Below are positions 1 to 11,484 of a stretch of 64,000 nucleotides of DNA, piece by piece. This DNA comes from Coprinellus micaceus (lineage: Eukaryota; Basidiomycota; Agaricomycetes; Agaricales; Psathyrellaceae). The stretch covers positions 2,512,358 through 2,576,357 of the forward strand of contig OX596346.1 of assembly GCA_951394405.1 (NCBI GenBank). The letters are read 5' to 3'. Each line of letters begins with the position of its first letter. Positions within the stretch are counted from its first letter, which is position 1. The notes under the pieces were generated by a model, which had not been told where the DNA came from, did not search any database, and was given only the letters and a program-made list of their open reading frames with translations. The position numbers and the translations under genes were made by a program.

Positions 1-416
1 ACGCCACTCTTAAGCTTGCCGTGAGAGAGGACTACAAGAAGGACAAAGGCTGGTACTCCAAGTCACTCCAGCAGTGCTTCAGGAGGTGTGTACCCTTCAT
101 TCTACATTTATCTATGCTTACTATCATTTGTATAGGTATAAGAGGTGCTATGGTGAATGCCGCCGCCGGTTCAAGGGCACGGGAGAAGGGGTGATAACCG
201 GCGCTAAAGCCAAAACCCTCGAAGGTGCACGCTCGATCCATCATTCATCTTACGCCTCACTAACACCATATCAGTGGAGATCATCAAGGGTTGGCCTCTC
301 TACACCGATCTCCATGATCTATGGTCCGCATTGCCCAACTACAACCCAGTTGGCATTTTGAATGCAACCCTAGGTCAAGATCACATGAGCAACGCCGCCG
401 CCTTGTTTGCGACTGC

Positions 417-733
417 TAGTGATAACCAAGGATAAGGATATCCCTGAGGATAAAGGATAAAATCCGTCGAGGATAGGATAAGGATTGAGATTCTCCTATC
501 CGTGGAATTTAAAACGCGCCCAAAAACGTCCAAAATGGACCAGAACTGGTGCAGATAGCCTTGATTTAGTTAAATATAATGTTTTGGAACTTATTTACAT
601 CAGTTCTTACCTGATTTGGACGTTCTTGGGCTCATTTTGATCGGATAAATCCGCCGGATATATATAGGATAAGGCCACGGATCGGATACGGATTGGCACT
701 TTCGTATCCGGGGATTATCCTTGGTGATCACTA
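417..733. mobile_element. hAT-type MITE, 317 bp
   Basis: The left end reads TAGTGATAACCAAGGATAAG and the right end, reverse complemented, TAGTGATCACCAAGGATAA. Exact 8-bp target duplications GCGACTGC lie at 409-416 and 734-741. There is no coding capacity. The interior is rich in GGATAAGG-like units. The ends match those of the hAT elements at 10789 and 60893, which suggests mobilisation by that transposase (inference). Confidence 0.92.
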
Positions 734-980
734 GCGACTGCTGGACCGAATATCCTCAACGATGGCGACGATGACAACGATGGACTGGCCCTGCAAGACG
801 TACTGGTTCCGAAGGATGGGTACAATGGGGGGTCAAGTGATTTCTATGAGGATGAGGAGGCAAAGCTGCAGGAGGGTGATATCGATGACAAAACTGCTGA
901 GGTGCATAGTCCTGCACCCATGCCCTTACGCCACCTTTAACATGCCTTCCCACAGCCTGCTGGCATCTCCGGCTCTGGGA

Positions 981-1481
981 TAAGGCTGAGCATGAGTCAT
1001 GCATACCTGTGGGTACTCGTGGGTAGATCCGTGGGAAAACCCGCTGTGACCTGGATCTGTGAGTCCGGGTACCAGTGGGAACAAAACCCATGGGGATCTG
1101 GGTCTTGGTTTTGGATTTTTTTTGACCCACAGGTCAAAGGGCTAAAATGCAAGGATTTAATAAATATTGTATGCTACAGTTCTAATTTGCACTTTGCATG
1201 ATAGATTGTGAGTGTAACAGCTGTTTTCTGGTAACAAGCAGCATTCCATGCATTTTGGTAGCTAAAATGGTTGGTACTTGGGTAAGGATGACGTGGATAT
1301 CTAGCACAAACCCATGGGTACCTGTGGGTAGATCCGTGGGAAAACCCGCACTGACCTGGATCTGTGAGTCCAGGTAACCTGTGGGACAATACCTGTGAGG
1401 AACCAGGTCTCAACTTTTTGGCTGCAGGTACCCACAGTGTGGATCCGGGTCGACCCATGGGTCGACTCGTGCTCAGCCTTA
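981..1481. mobile_element. hAT-type MITE, 501 bp, second family
   Basis: Termini TAAGGCTGAGCATGAGTC and (reverse complement) TAAGGCTGAGCACGAGTC are flanked by exact 8-bp duplications CTCTGGGA at 973-980 and 1482-1489. Internally, a block around GTGGGTAGATCCGTGGGAAA occurs twice in the same orientation (about 1018 and 1325). It has no coding capacity. The 8-bp duplication indicates a hAT-like origin; no autonomous partner with these ends is seen in the window. Confidence 0.9.
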
Positions 1482-2426
1482 CTCTGGGAAGACGAACAAT
1501 GTCAAGCCCAGCACCAAGAATATGAAGGATGCTAAGTCGAGTGTCAAGGATACGAAAGATATCAAGCTGAGCATGAAGGATACGAAAGAAGTCAAGCCGA
1601 GTGTGAAGAACTCGAAGGTTTCAAAGTCCAGCAGTGCTGGCAAGAAGCCTGCGTATGGCGACTCGTCTGATCTGGAGGGCCTCAAGAAGATGCACATCCT
1701 GGAGATGAAGGAGGAGGTGAAGCGATGAGATGAGAAGAACAAGGTGAGGATGCTGGAACTGGAGATTCAGAAGGGACGCCAGGTTCTCGAGGAAGAGTGG
1801 CTTCAGGCCAAGCGGAACAAGCTGGCTTTCCAGAGGGAGCAGCTTGAAGCTGAGAAGCCACAGAGGGCTGCTAATCAGAAGCGAGCGGACAAGCAGTTTG
1901 AGATGATGATGATGGCGTTTGGTTACCGATGTTGGATTTTAGCTATCTGGTGTTGTGGATGTGTAGTTAGTGTGTGCCAGCTGGTGTGGCTGGACATGCT
2001 GGGTATTGCGACTTAGTTTAGGGTTTGGTTTGATCTGTGCTGAACTCCCATCAATACACCTTGCTGTTGTACCAAGTACTTCTGTTGTGGCCATTCTGTG
2101 TTTGTGTGTGTGCCCCTTATCTCTCTCATCTCTGAGCTTCTCTCTCTACCCTCTTTTCTATTCTTGACAACCGAGGTATCCAGCAGGGAGAGGGTGGGCA
2201 GCAATCCTATTTGAATGGGTACCTGCATTCAACACCTGGGCTGTCGTCTCATGGGGCTCTGCCTGGTCCATCTTCTCAGCAGATGGTTGGGGATCTCTAG
2301 CATGAACATGAAGAGGGCTTTGGCAATGGTGATATCCCCTTCAATAATGGAGCTGGGAATGGTCTATAGACTAACAGGCTTGCGGCACTTAGATTATTAC
2401 TATTTATGTTGTACTCTAACCCAGTC

Positions 2427-4075
2427 CTAATTACAAGCTTGACCACGACCACGCCAACCACAATCAGTCAACCCACTAGCAAACAGCCACTGCTGGACCT
2501 CCCAACACTTACACTGACCTCTGGACTCACGAGCACGAGCCGCTGCAACACCTTCAGCACCCTCTCCCCCACTCTCAGCACCCTCTCCCCCACTCTCATC
2601 ATCCTCAAGGTCAGCTCGAGCCATCAACTGCTCCTCCCATTCCTTGTCAATTGGTTGGCCTGACTCAATCTCCTGGATCATGTTGTGTAGCACAAGGCAG
2701 GTGCGAATCCAGACAAGGGCACGTTCGTGAGCTTTCTGATTGATAATTTGTTGGCGTAATCCCCGTGGTGACTGAAACCGGCCCTTCAGGTATCCAACAG
2801 CATGCTCTGAACAAATGCGAATCTAAGAGAAGATGGATTAGAGGAGGTTTCTGGACCAGGAATGAGACGTACATGAGAGACCCAAAAATTGAATGCACGA
2901 TTCTCTGGGACATACGCTGCTGGCTTCTTATATGGGGTAATACACCATGCCTTGACAGGGTAAGCACTATCAGCCCAAATCCATTCCCCCGGACCCAGTA
3001 GGATTCAGTGGTCACAATATAGCCAGGAGTCCATAAAGACACTTGAATCATGTGCACTACCACAGTGGCCCGCAACATAGTCAACAATTTTGAGATTTGG
3101 AAGGGTGATGAGCTGGAAAGTGTCAGCTCACGTTATACTACTAGGTACCTGATAACGCAACTGAACATTTAGTGAATAGTTGGACTTTCTATCGAAGTAC
3201 AATTCACCATGGTATCCAGGCTTTTCAGCCAAAGGGACCAAGGTGCCGTCCACGAAGACCCACCCATCTCTCCAAGTAGTGCACGTAGCTGCCTCCACAT
3301 ATTCCTTTGCCTCCTTCTTGGTCTGAGCGTCAGGCCAATGGATATGCTGGTCATGTTGGGACAGAATGGCTTCCATAACCCGCCAAGTAGCTGCCACTAC
3401 CATAACCGCTGAGACACCTGCCCACTGAGCGATAGCCTCGACTGAGGCATTGCTCCCAAAGTTCCCAAAGTGCTTCAGAGCAATTGCCAGTTGTTCATTG
3501 ACCGGCATCTGTGGTCGAATTCCAGTGCTGAAGAAGATACAGTGGTCCTTGATCTGGGCCAGCAGGCCATCAAATGTGGTTGGAGAGAGACGCAAATTAC
3601 GTCGGAACCGGTAGGGATCATCCCAGCGGTACAACACCAAAACCAAGTACAGCTGGGACAGCTTGTGAACTTGATTTGGGTTAAGGACGTGCGTGGAAGT
3701 GAGGTACTCAATTTGAGCACATATAGCTCCAAGGGTCGCAAGATGCCGCTTTGTTTCCTCCCAGTCTTCGTCCTTCTCATCCATCTGGTCTGAGAACAGA
3801 TGGAAACCGTCAGTGTTCGATGGCCCTTCAATCTCCAGTTCTGAGCTGGAGCCAATAGATGAGACTGTGCTGAGAGACAACATAGAGGAGAGGGAACTGA
3901 TATCAGAACAGGAGTCAGGCGCATCCGACCCTATCTCCAAATTGTTTCCCTCCCTATCGTCATCCAAGGTTGATTTCCATGAGAATGAGTCACGAAACTT
4001 GTGCTTCAAGCGTTGTAGTTGCTGTAGACAACGGGCGTAGGCAAGCAGTCTGTCAAGTAGCCTCTGTCAGTGGGG
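2427..4075 (-). pseudogene. PIF/Harbinger DDE transposase, one in-frame stop
   Basis: This is the nuclease of the Harbinger element (DDE_Tnp_4/HARBI1-like), which cuts and joins element ends. On -, an acidic Ser-rich N-terminus is followed by a helix-turn-helix-like region (LRLSPTTFDGLLAQI) and the catalytic core: FVDGTLVPL (first Asp), CGSAHDSSVF, WADSAYPVKAW (second Asp) and CSEHAVGYLKGRF (Glu). Likely introns are 3148-3113 (36 bp, unusually short) and 2872-2823 (50 bp); joining them gives continuous family sequence. One TGA (complement of 3005-3007, after WLYCDH) breaks the frame. The Glu/Gly-rich C-terminus contains a 21-bp tandem duplication near 2555-2596. No good ATG is visible: the frame is open back to about 4075, so the N-terminus is uncertain. 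Confidence 0.85.
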
Positions 4076-4304
4076 GACAGCTGGCATCGGGGAAGGAGAT
4101 AAAGAGCAATCACAATCAAGAAATAACTTGTGCCGGCACGGCTCGAACATGAGCGCTAATTGCCAGCAAGGCCTGGCGACCTGTTTCCCGTCCGGGGGGT
4201 TTCACGTAGGACACGATTTTCGGGTCCATTTTCAGTTTCATTTTCGAAGATATGGGACCGGAAACAGAAATATCATTTTTCAAAATCGCCAAAATGAAAC
4301 GCCC

Positions 4305-5210
4305 TATTGAACCTTCATACTGTAGTTGACTATTGTGTGAGAACCTTGAACAGCGAGTTGAATGTTTAGCAGCTTCATGAGTTCAACCTTTGGTGCCTTG
4401 AATTGGTCGGCTAACGAGTTGGACATAAAGTCCCCCAAGGATCCTGAGTCAATGAGCACCCATACCGGCCTGCCTGCTATCTTCGTGACCATAGTGATTG
4501 GCTTGAGTATGTGTCTCGATACATCCTTCTGGGATGCTGCATTCCTTTCTAATGATTTGTACTTCGTCGCCTGTATAGTAGTGGCCATAAACTTGATTCC
4601 ATCGCCATCATCCTTGTACTGGAGATCCTGGATAGCTGGGTAGTCTCCACAGCCCAGTACATTGTCTTCTATTTTCACTAATCAAAGGCAGTGATCCTCA
4701 CTGACCCACCTGGTGTATTTGGGGTAGTGCACTTCTATCTCCAGGTTACACAGGAGTTGCAGTAGGTCCTCCTTGGTATACTCAGGTGTTGGTTCACCCA
4801 TTATCTGCCTTAGCCAATCATCAAATTCCCAGGTGCTCAGGATGGTGTTCCAGAGGTTCTCGTAAGCTGGAAGAGGGCGGCCTTTGTACCATTTCCCTGG
4901 CACAAATTTATTGTTCTCAAAGACATCACTTGCCGACATCAAGAACTTGCATTTTAGTGCCATATTGACAACCTCATAGTCCCCGCTGTTGGAATCATAT
5001 GTCACCAAGAATTGGTCCTTCATAGTAAATTCCCGATGGACCTTGCCTGGGTAAGGTGCTGCATTTTTGAGTAGGGATTCCAATTTCCTCACCATAGGAT
5101 CCCTTGCCTCACAAGGTCCTTTCCTTGGTGTGTGGTTCCATTTTCCCTTTGGTACCTCGAATATTTTATTCAGTTGTTTCTGGTACCACCCAACAAGTTA
5201 CAATGTTGAA
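4305..5210 (-). pseudogene. Ty3/gypsy gag-protease fragment
   Basis: On -, one frame runs from about 5210 to 4305 with a single TGA near 4682-4684. The distal part carries a retropepsin-like site VWVLIDSGSLGDFMS (Asp-Ser-Gly) in an RVP-type aspartic protease. The proximal part (residues such as NWNHTPRKGPCEAR and GKWYKGRPLPAYENLW) resembles the Gag-side region of basidiomycete gypsy elements. The frame ends after YSMKVQ, exactly where the Harbinger element begins, so that insertion cut it. RT, RNase H and integrase of this copy are absent. It is opposite in strand to the gypsy element that follows, so they are separate copies. Confidence 0.75.
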
Positions 5211-5563
5211 TTTGGGATTTTGGGCAATGTCTCACATGAGGAATACTGACTCCTCATCAGGGTACATCTCATTCATTATAGCGTACCCACTGTGGGGAAC
5301 CTCACCAGGTTGCGCACAGATGCGAGTGCGAGGTTACCCAGCTGATAAAGCAATTCTTCAGTGTCAGCAGGAGGTCCTCCATTTCAGAGAGTTTCCCAAT
5401 TAGGCAACATCACATGGGCAAGTGGAGTTGTAGGTGCCCAAGCCCAACAAAAGCTTGGGGAACAACGCCCACCCATTCAGTTGGGCTCTCCATGTCCATA
5501 TGGTCTTGCCAGGCTCATAGGTGAGAGTTGGGACAGTTTCCTCCATAGGTATGACCAGAGTAG

Positions 5564-5570
5564 TATAAAA
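5564..5570 (+). promoter_or_regulatory. Possible LTR TATA box
   Basis: TATAAAA is followed within about 25 bases by a pyrimidine-rich run (5590-5640), about 420 bases before a gag-like frame on the same strand. This is what the U3/R part of a fungal LTR looks like, but LTR borders and a primer-binding site could not be fixed, so this is a weak call. Confidence 0.35.
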
Positions 5571-5989
5571 AAGCAACCCAGTTGCACCCTTCTTCCTTAG
5601 CTTAGCTCTCACTCTTTCTATCTCTCTGTACGTCTCAATCTATGCATTTTCCTAGCTACTTACTACAGCCTCCAGTCCCGAGACTTGTACTACACCTGGC
5701 ACTTGCACACACAAGACTCACTGTCTCTACAACTGGAGCCCACCACAAGGGGGGATTTCACTGTGTCTCCAGACTTGGAACCACATCTCTGAGGCTTGTC
5801 TCAGGTCCTCATCTCTCTTTGTGCTCTTATCGACCCTCGTCTCGCCCCTGACTGGTTTGTATCCTTTGTCCAGCATTGTAGCTGGAGGGATAGCCATCGT
5901 CGTCACTGCTGGATTCTAGAATCAACCCAAATAAGACCCCGCCGTCGACTCGCTCAATTCCCCTTCCTCCCACACCAAAACCATCTCAA

Positions 5990-6630
5990 TTTGTCGTGTT
6001 TGATCCCTCAGACCCCCTCCCATTCACCAGATTCAACTTCAACCAGTCTTCTGGTAGGGCCCCATGTCTACGCCCTGCCATCTTATCCAACTCCAATGAA
6101 TGGTCCATCCCAGACCTATCTGACCTTCTTAACGACAAACATAAAAACACCATGCCTGATACTAAAACACCCAAGGGGAATGTCTCATTCATCCAGGGAC
6201 TGCCAACCATGCCTGGACACAAGGAACAACAAGCTTCAACATTCGACGGTAGAGGTCCAAACCTCCAGCAATTCTTCCACGATTTCAAGACACTCACTGT
6301 TCTGTGTGGCGTTCCACATGACCAATGGGCGAAAAGTACTCTTGAGTACGCTTGTGCTGAAGACTATGATCTATGAAAAGATATCATCAGCACCATGGGA
6401 ATGGCCTGGACCCAATTCAAGGTCAGGATCTCTGAGTTCTACGCCAGCACTAACACTGAATGCAAACACACCATCACTGACCTTGAACACCTATGTGAGA
6501 AGATGTCTGACAAGTCTCGTCTCTCAGGAGCAGAATTCAGTGAATTCTATTGAAGATTCTGCATAATTGCTTCGTACCTGAAGTCCAAAGATCACAGGTC
6601 TGACCGGGAAGCCTCTTGTCACCTCATCAG
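5990..6630 (+). pseudogene. Ty3/gypsy Gag fragment
   Basis: The + strand reads in a Gag-like manner: a Pro/Ser-rich start, then STFDGRGPNLQQFFHDFKTL and PHDQWAKSTLEYACAED, the pattern of retrotransposon Gag helices. It continues after a TGA (near 6374) through KDIISTMGMAWTQFKVRISE and LEHLCEKMSDKSRLSGAEFS, another stop, and SYLKSKDHRSDREASCHLIS. The palindromic element at 6631 ends the reading. The same-strand pol remnant resumes at 8289. Together these are one gypsy copy whose protease and most of the RT are missing. Confidence 0.7.
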
Positions 6631-8288
6631 CATCTCAGTCACCATGGAATGACCCCCTTAAAGGCCTATGAATTTTTTGTTCCAATAGGCCTAAAAGGTG
6701 GTCATTCCATTTATGTTCCCCCTTCCACTATTCCACTTTCTGGTCCACTATTCCATACTTCCCTTCCAAATATCCATTCCAACTCCACATTGGGAGCCAA
6801 ATCTGTTTCATATTCCACCTTCTATTCCACCATATTCCACCTTCTGTTCCACTCTTTTACAGCTTACATTCCACCTATATTCAGCAATAGTGGCAGCTTC
6901 TGAATGGGTGCAGTGATGCATATAATGCATCTGTTTAAATGTTCTGTAAGCTAATAAGCCCCAAAACATGTTTAAGCACAACTGTCTTCCACATGTGGAA
7001 CAGTCTACTAACACTATGACACTATCCCTGTTTGGATTGTTTGCTATATATCTCTGTGAATTCTTGTCCAATAATTATCATTTGAGTTCTTTTAGAAAGG
7101 GCTTAGTGTCTACCTTCCATATGTGGTCTGTATGCTGTTTCTTTGTCCATTGCCAACTTTAAAAACACAAAATATATGGATTTGCTCCTATTTTTCAGCA
7201 AGCAGCCTGCAATGTTCCAGTTAATATCAGGTATTTTCATGTCTACAGAACAGATTTAGAACATGCTTTTGCATAGAATAACAGTAGTGTATAGCCTCAA
7301 CCACCTAACCCAAACAATATGTGCATGCTACAAATAAACTGGAACAAATATCAGTGTTTGGCATTTTTGGGTGACTGTGAACATTCCCACACCTAACTAT
7401 TTCTGGATTTGGAAATGGGATGCAATTTGCATTGGATTACAAATAAACAGCTAAGGAAAGGGACCACACACTTCAGAAATATGTTGAAAACTCTTGTTGC
7501 ACCAGAACAAAAGACTACTTCATAAGGGAGACCAAGTGGTTCGCTATAACTCTTCTGAAACAGGTTCTTGTACAACAANNNNNNNNNNNNNNNNNNNNNN
7601 NNNNNNNNNNNNNNNNNNNNNNNNNNNNNNNNNNNNNNNNNNNNNNNNNNNNNNNNNNNNNNNNNNNNNNNNNNNNNNNNNNNNNNNNNNNNNNNNNNNN
7701 NNNNNNNNNNNNNNNNNNNNNNNNNNNNNNNNNNNNNNNNNNNNNNNNNNNNNNNNNNNNNNNNNNNNNNNNNNNNNNAAACAGCATACAGACCACATAT
7801 GGAAGGTAGACACTAAGCCCTTTCTAAAAGAACTCAAATGATAATTATTGGACAAGAATTCACAGAGATATATAGCAAACAATCCAAACAGGGATAGTGT
7901 CATAGTGTTAGTAGACTGTTCCACATGTGGAAGACAGTTGTGCTTAAACATGTTTTGGGGCTTATTAGCTTACAGAACATTTAAACAGATGCATTATATG
8001 CATCACTGCACCCATTCAGAAGCTGCCACTATTGCTGAATATAGGTGGAATGTAAGCTGTAAAAGAGTGGAATGGAAGGTGGAATGTGGTGGAACAGAAG
8101 GTGGAATATGGAACAGATTTGGATCCCAATGGGGAATTGGAATGGATATTTGGAACAGAAAGGTAGAATAGTGGACCAGAAAATGGAATAGTGGAAGGGG
8201 GAACATGAGTGGAATGACCCCCTTAAGGCCCCATTGGAACACTAAATTAATAGGCCTTCAAGGGGGTCGTTCCATAGTGACTGAGATG
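6631..8288. mobile_element. Long palindromic (foldback-like) element with internal gap
   Basis: The left arm begins CATCTCAGTCACCATGGAA and the right arm ends with its inverse. About 500 bases of each arm can be paired (6631-7140 against 8288-7779). Arms carry many TGGAAT/ATTCCA-type units. The left side continues to a centre at about 7500-7578 before 200 N. A copy at 55203-56092 shows the centre followed directly by the arm, so the full element is probably two arms of about 830-870 bp around a short spacer. Short frames in the arms appear on both sides only because of the inverted repeat. No target duplication was found. Confidence 0.75.
7579..7778. other. Assembly gap, 200 N
   Basis: Exactly 200 N, as in the other two gaps, so the length is a placeholder. 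It falls inside the palindrome, where long inverted repeats hinder assembly. Confidence 0.98.
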
Positions 8289-10096
8289 CTGGTGGATAGC
8301 TGGAATTCTGCTGTTCAACTTTGAGCTTCATCACGTCCCTGCCAATAAACACATTGTGGCGGACTGCTTGTCACAACATGAACATTCTCCCAATGACCCT
8401 CATCCTGATGACAATTACAATGAATGGATTGACATGGCAAACACATTCGCCATCCATGTACTCAACTCTCACTGACTAAATCTCAATCTACTTTGCTCCG
8501 AGGACTTGTCTATGGCCACCGAAGCCTACTCGTATCGTTCAGTATCACTGTTGCCCATTTTGTCTAGTCTGGCCACCGAAGCCTCAGCTCATCTTTCATC
8601 TTTGTTATTGTCTGTCTCATCTCATCTACCATTATCATTCACCCTGTCTCAGGCTGCTGAGGCCTTCTCGCATCGCTTACAGTCATCATCCTATGTCTCA
8701 TTCACAGTCATTGAGACTGGCAAAGTTGTTCCTCAGTCCAACTCTGCTTGCAAGAAGGACGACCTCATCAGGAAGATCAACGAGTACCTTCACACTCTAC
8801 AACAACCAGCAGATACTTGGGACACAGAATTCACCAGGTTTGTTCAGTATGCTCTCAATTTTTCATCACTGGGGGGAAGCTGTATTGCTGGGATTAATAC
8901 CTCCAACACCAGCTGGTCACACACCCTCACCGATGAGCATCAATCCTTAAGCAGGCCCATGAGGAACTTGGGCACAAGAGTGTCTTCACCATTACCCAGC
9001 AACTGCTTTCCAGCTCCTGGTGGCCAGATCTCCACAACAACATAAAGTAGTGGATTTGTTTATGCCATGAGTGCCAGATTTGTAACACCACACAAGTCCA
9101 TATCCCACCAAAAGTGCCCACACTGTTTTTTCTCTTTCACAAAATCTACATTGATACCATGTTCCTCCCACAGTTACATGGCTATAACTGCATTACCCAC
9201 GCTCAATGCTCGCTCTTGTCCTACCCTGAATGGTGCATGCTACGGTCCAAAAACACATGAAGTCTAGCCTTGTTCCTGTTCAAAGACATCCTCTGCAGGT
9301 ATGGCATGATTGAGAAGCTTGTAACAGACAATGGACCACCTTATGTTGCTGCAGTGAAGCATTTCAAGGAACAGTACGACATCCCAGACATCAAGATTTC
9401 ATCATACAACCCACAGACCAACAGTCCCATCAAGTGAAGCCATTACAACGTATATGAAGCACTCATGAAGGCGACGGAAGGTAACGAGTCCAGATGGCCA
9501 CTCATAGCACTGTCAGTGTTCTGGGCAGAGCGAGTTACCATTCAGAAGTCAACTGGATACTCACCGTACTACATTGTGCATGGCACCAAGCCCCTCTTCC
9601 CGTTCAACCTTGCCAAAGCGATGTTCATGGCGCCATCACTGGATAGGATGCTCTCAACAACCAACCTCATCGCCCAGCAGGCTGTATAGCTGCAGAAGCG
9701 TCCCAAAGAACTCAAGTGGATATGCCAGACACTCCATAAGTCCAGGATCAATTCAGCTGGGGACTATGAGAAGCGTGTTAAGGTGTCTATTTGAAACTTT
9801 GACTTCAGCCCTGGGTTTCTTGTCCTTGTTTGTAACCCAAAATTTGACAACCAATTGGCTCCAAGGCAAAGCCTCAGTACCATGGCCCTCTGGTGGTAGT
9901 ATGGAGGGCTCAGGGAGGATCATACATCCTTGCAGAACTCAACAGCTCCCTTTCGAAGCTTTGTTATGCTGCCTACCACCTATTCCAATACACGCCAAGG
10001 AACAGGACTTGTATCCCTGTAATGTCTATAACACAAGTGTCTGATGAAGAGCTTGAAGCAACCACATGTGATCGGCAACCAAACAGGCAGCACTGA
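8289..10096 (+). pseudogene. Ty3/gypsy pol remnant: RNase H end and integrase
   Basis: The reading begins with the end of the RT-linked RNase H (FNFELHHVPANKHIVADCLS). A Ser-rich linker follows, then the integrase zinc region (HEELGH with CHEC, about 8945-9075), the core with IYIDTMFLP (first Asp), VTDNGPPY (second Asp) and SSYNPQTN, then STGYSPYYIVHGTKPLFPF and a C-terminal domain to about 10096. The frame contains several stops (for example after NNIK, NSPIK, IAQQAV and VKVSI) and at least one frame change near 8870, so it is dead. RT motifs are missing. It continues the gag fragment at 5990-6630. Confidence 0.85.
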
Positions 10097-10788
10097 ACAT
10101 TGTGACATTGATTGGGTGTGGACACCCGAAAGTCATACTGCTTAACAGCTCTATACTCTCTATTTTTCTTTCCCTATTTCATTCTGTCGTCTCATTCACA
10201 TCTCTCCGCCTCTTTCTCTTTCTCACTCATTGTCTCATTTTTCTATTCAACCCAAAACGCCACTGTGTGCAGCAACCTACTCCAATTCCAGCAGTACCTC
10301 CATGCCCATCTTGAGCCGCTTGTACATCAAGACTACGGCACTATGGAAGCGACGCAAAGTGTGCTCTTGATTAGCACCATTGATCTTGACCTCGTGCTGG
10401 GTGAAACCTTCAAGGATGGCCTACAGACCATGAAGGCTGTTGAAGAAGTTGCAGGTTACTGTCTCCGCCCAACCCCAATCTCCGAGCTGTTCAACAAAGA
10501 AGCTGGTTATGATGTTGATGTCCAACAGCCAGAGGGCAAGCTCATGGAACTTGAGGCGCTCTGTAACACTGTCAGAGATGCTGAGGTTGTCCAGCGACCA
10601 GGCCAAGACAGGAAGCTGATGCTGGGTGGCCTCGGGAATCTGTGGCGGCTCACCAAAGGCATGCAGCATGCTATGAACGTGGAGCACATCATGCCGCACA
10701 GTGTCAGCGTCATAAATCGGTCAAGTGTGATAGTCTACACACCAGGTGGGGTGTCAGCTCGGGAAGGAGGCTTGTGTTGCTTCCTATA
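10097..10788 (+). other. Pyrimidine-rich stretch and unrecognised open frame
   Basis: After the gypsy remnant comes a C/T-rich run (10145-10255) and then a frame from ATG 10343 (MEATQSVLLISTIDLDLVLG) open for about 145 codons, up to the hAT end. I recognise no domain. The reverse strand (about 10699-10421) is also open, so coding strand and reality are undecided. It may be the 3' LTR side of the gypsy copy or a gene remnant cut by the hAT insertion. Confidence 0.25.
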
Positions 10789-11484
10789 TAGTGATAACCA
10801 AGGGTCACTGTACCCGCCATGGGTAGCCACCTGGGTTTCTGTGGGTGTGGGTATGGTGTATTGATGGCAGACCCTCAGCCAAACCCACACCCACATGTGG
10901 GTACCTGCAGCAAACCCCCAGGTTGTGTGCTGAAAAGGGCAACTTTGATGCGTGCACTCAGCGTCTTGGCATCGTGATCAGCTGTACAGTACATAGCCAA
11001 ACATCGCAAAATAGCTAGAGAGGCAGGCAAAAAATCAATGCAACAGCAGCACCCACCTATCCTTGAAAAATCGCCAAGATGACCTCCCCTGCTCCATCTG
11101 TTGCTTTGAAAGCCACATCTCGCACTGGCTGCATTGTCACCTTGACTGCCCACAAGCTCACCGCACCTGCATCTATCTTCATCAAGAAAATCCATGGTAT
11201 GAAGACCAAGAGCCAGCCTACTGGTTCTGGGAAGAAGTGCCGCTGTGTGATCATTGAGGATGAAGATACCAGTGATGAGTTGCCAAACAGAGGTGTACTC
11301 CCCTCCGACTTACTGATGCTGTTAACTGATTCCAAGCCTCCTACTTCCTTGCAGCCTGGCACTGATGTTGAGAAGGCTATCAGTATTGGGAGCTCTAGTG
11401 AGGATGAGGGTGAGGAGCCTGAGGAAGACATTATGGGGATTGACCCTGAGGAGGAACTCTGTATGTTGTGCTTACACTGATTAC
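10789..11484 (+). mobile_element. hAT element, 5' end only
   Basis: It starts TAGTGATAACCAAGGGTCAC, the same end as the hAT at 60893, with similar following sequence (CACCTGGGTTTCTGTGGGTG). Contained coding begins at ATG 11079 and matches exon 1 of the 61180 transposase: TAHKLTAPASIFIK, QPTGSG and an acidic SSSEDEGEEPEED tail, ending just before the position of that gene's first intron. The copy stops where the family A element starts at 11485; the zinc finger and catalytic region are gone. The probable left target copy is TTCCTATA (10781-10788). Confidence 0.8.

Larger units (their letters stand above)
3..2369 (+). pseudogene. Myb/SANT-like accessory protein of the Harbinger element, interrupted by two MITEs
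   Basis: In Harbinger elements this protein binds DNA and helps bring the transposase to the element; that role is family knowledge. Coding starts before the window. Exon 3-85 (ending LQQCFRR), intron 86-135, exon 136-224, intron 225-274, then an exon with the basidiomycete motif WPLYTDLHDLWSALPNYNP and GQDH. MITEs sit at 417-733 and 981-1481. Skipping each MITE with one copy of its 8-bp target duplication keeps a single frame, giving an acidic linker, a Lys/Ser-rich segment with repeated KDTKDIK-like units, and a charged coiled coil (LELEIQKGRQVLEEEW). In-frame stops are TAA 938-940 and TGA 1726-1728. A tail in another frame after about 2170 (QQSYLNGYLHSTPGLSSHG) suggests a last intron and an end near 2369; that part is less certain. 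Confidence 0.7.
1..4304. mobile_element. PIF/Harbinger DNA transposon, left end outside window
   Basis: Two convergent genes typical of PIF/Harbinger elements are seen: a Myb/SANT-like gene on + (3 to about 2369) and a DDE transposase on - (about 4075 to 2427). The right end is placed at about 4304 because the reading frame of a gypsy protease on - stops there, and the last 100 bases are an A/T-rich stretch with repeated GAAAC/GTTTC motifs, ending AAATGAAACGCCC. The left terminus is not in the window, so the terminal inverted repeat and target duplication could not be verified. The element is dead as it stands: two MITE insertions and two stops in the Myb gene, one stop in the transposase. 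Confidence 0.65.

Noticed and set aside
7494..7951. Open frames running through N bases
   Set aside because: They are open only because N codons are not stops; the flanks are foldback arms.
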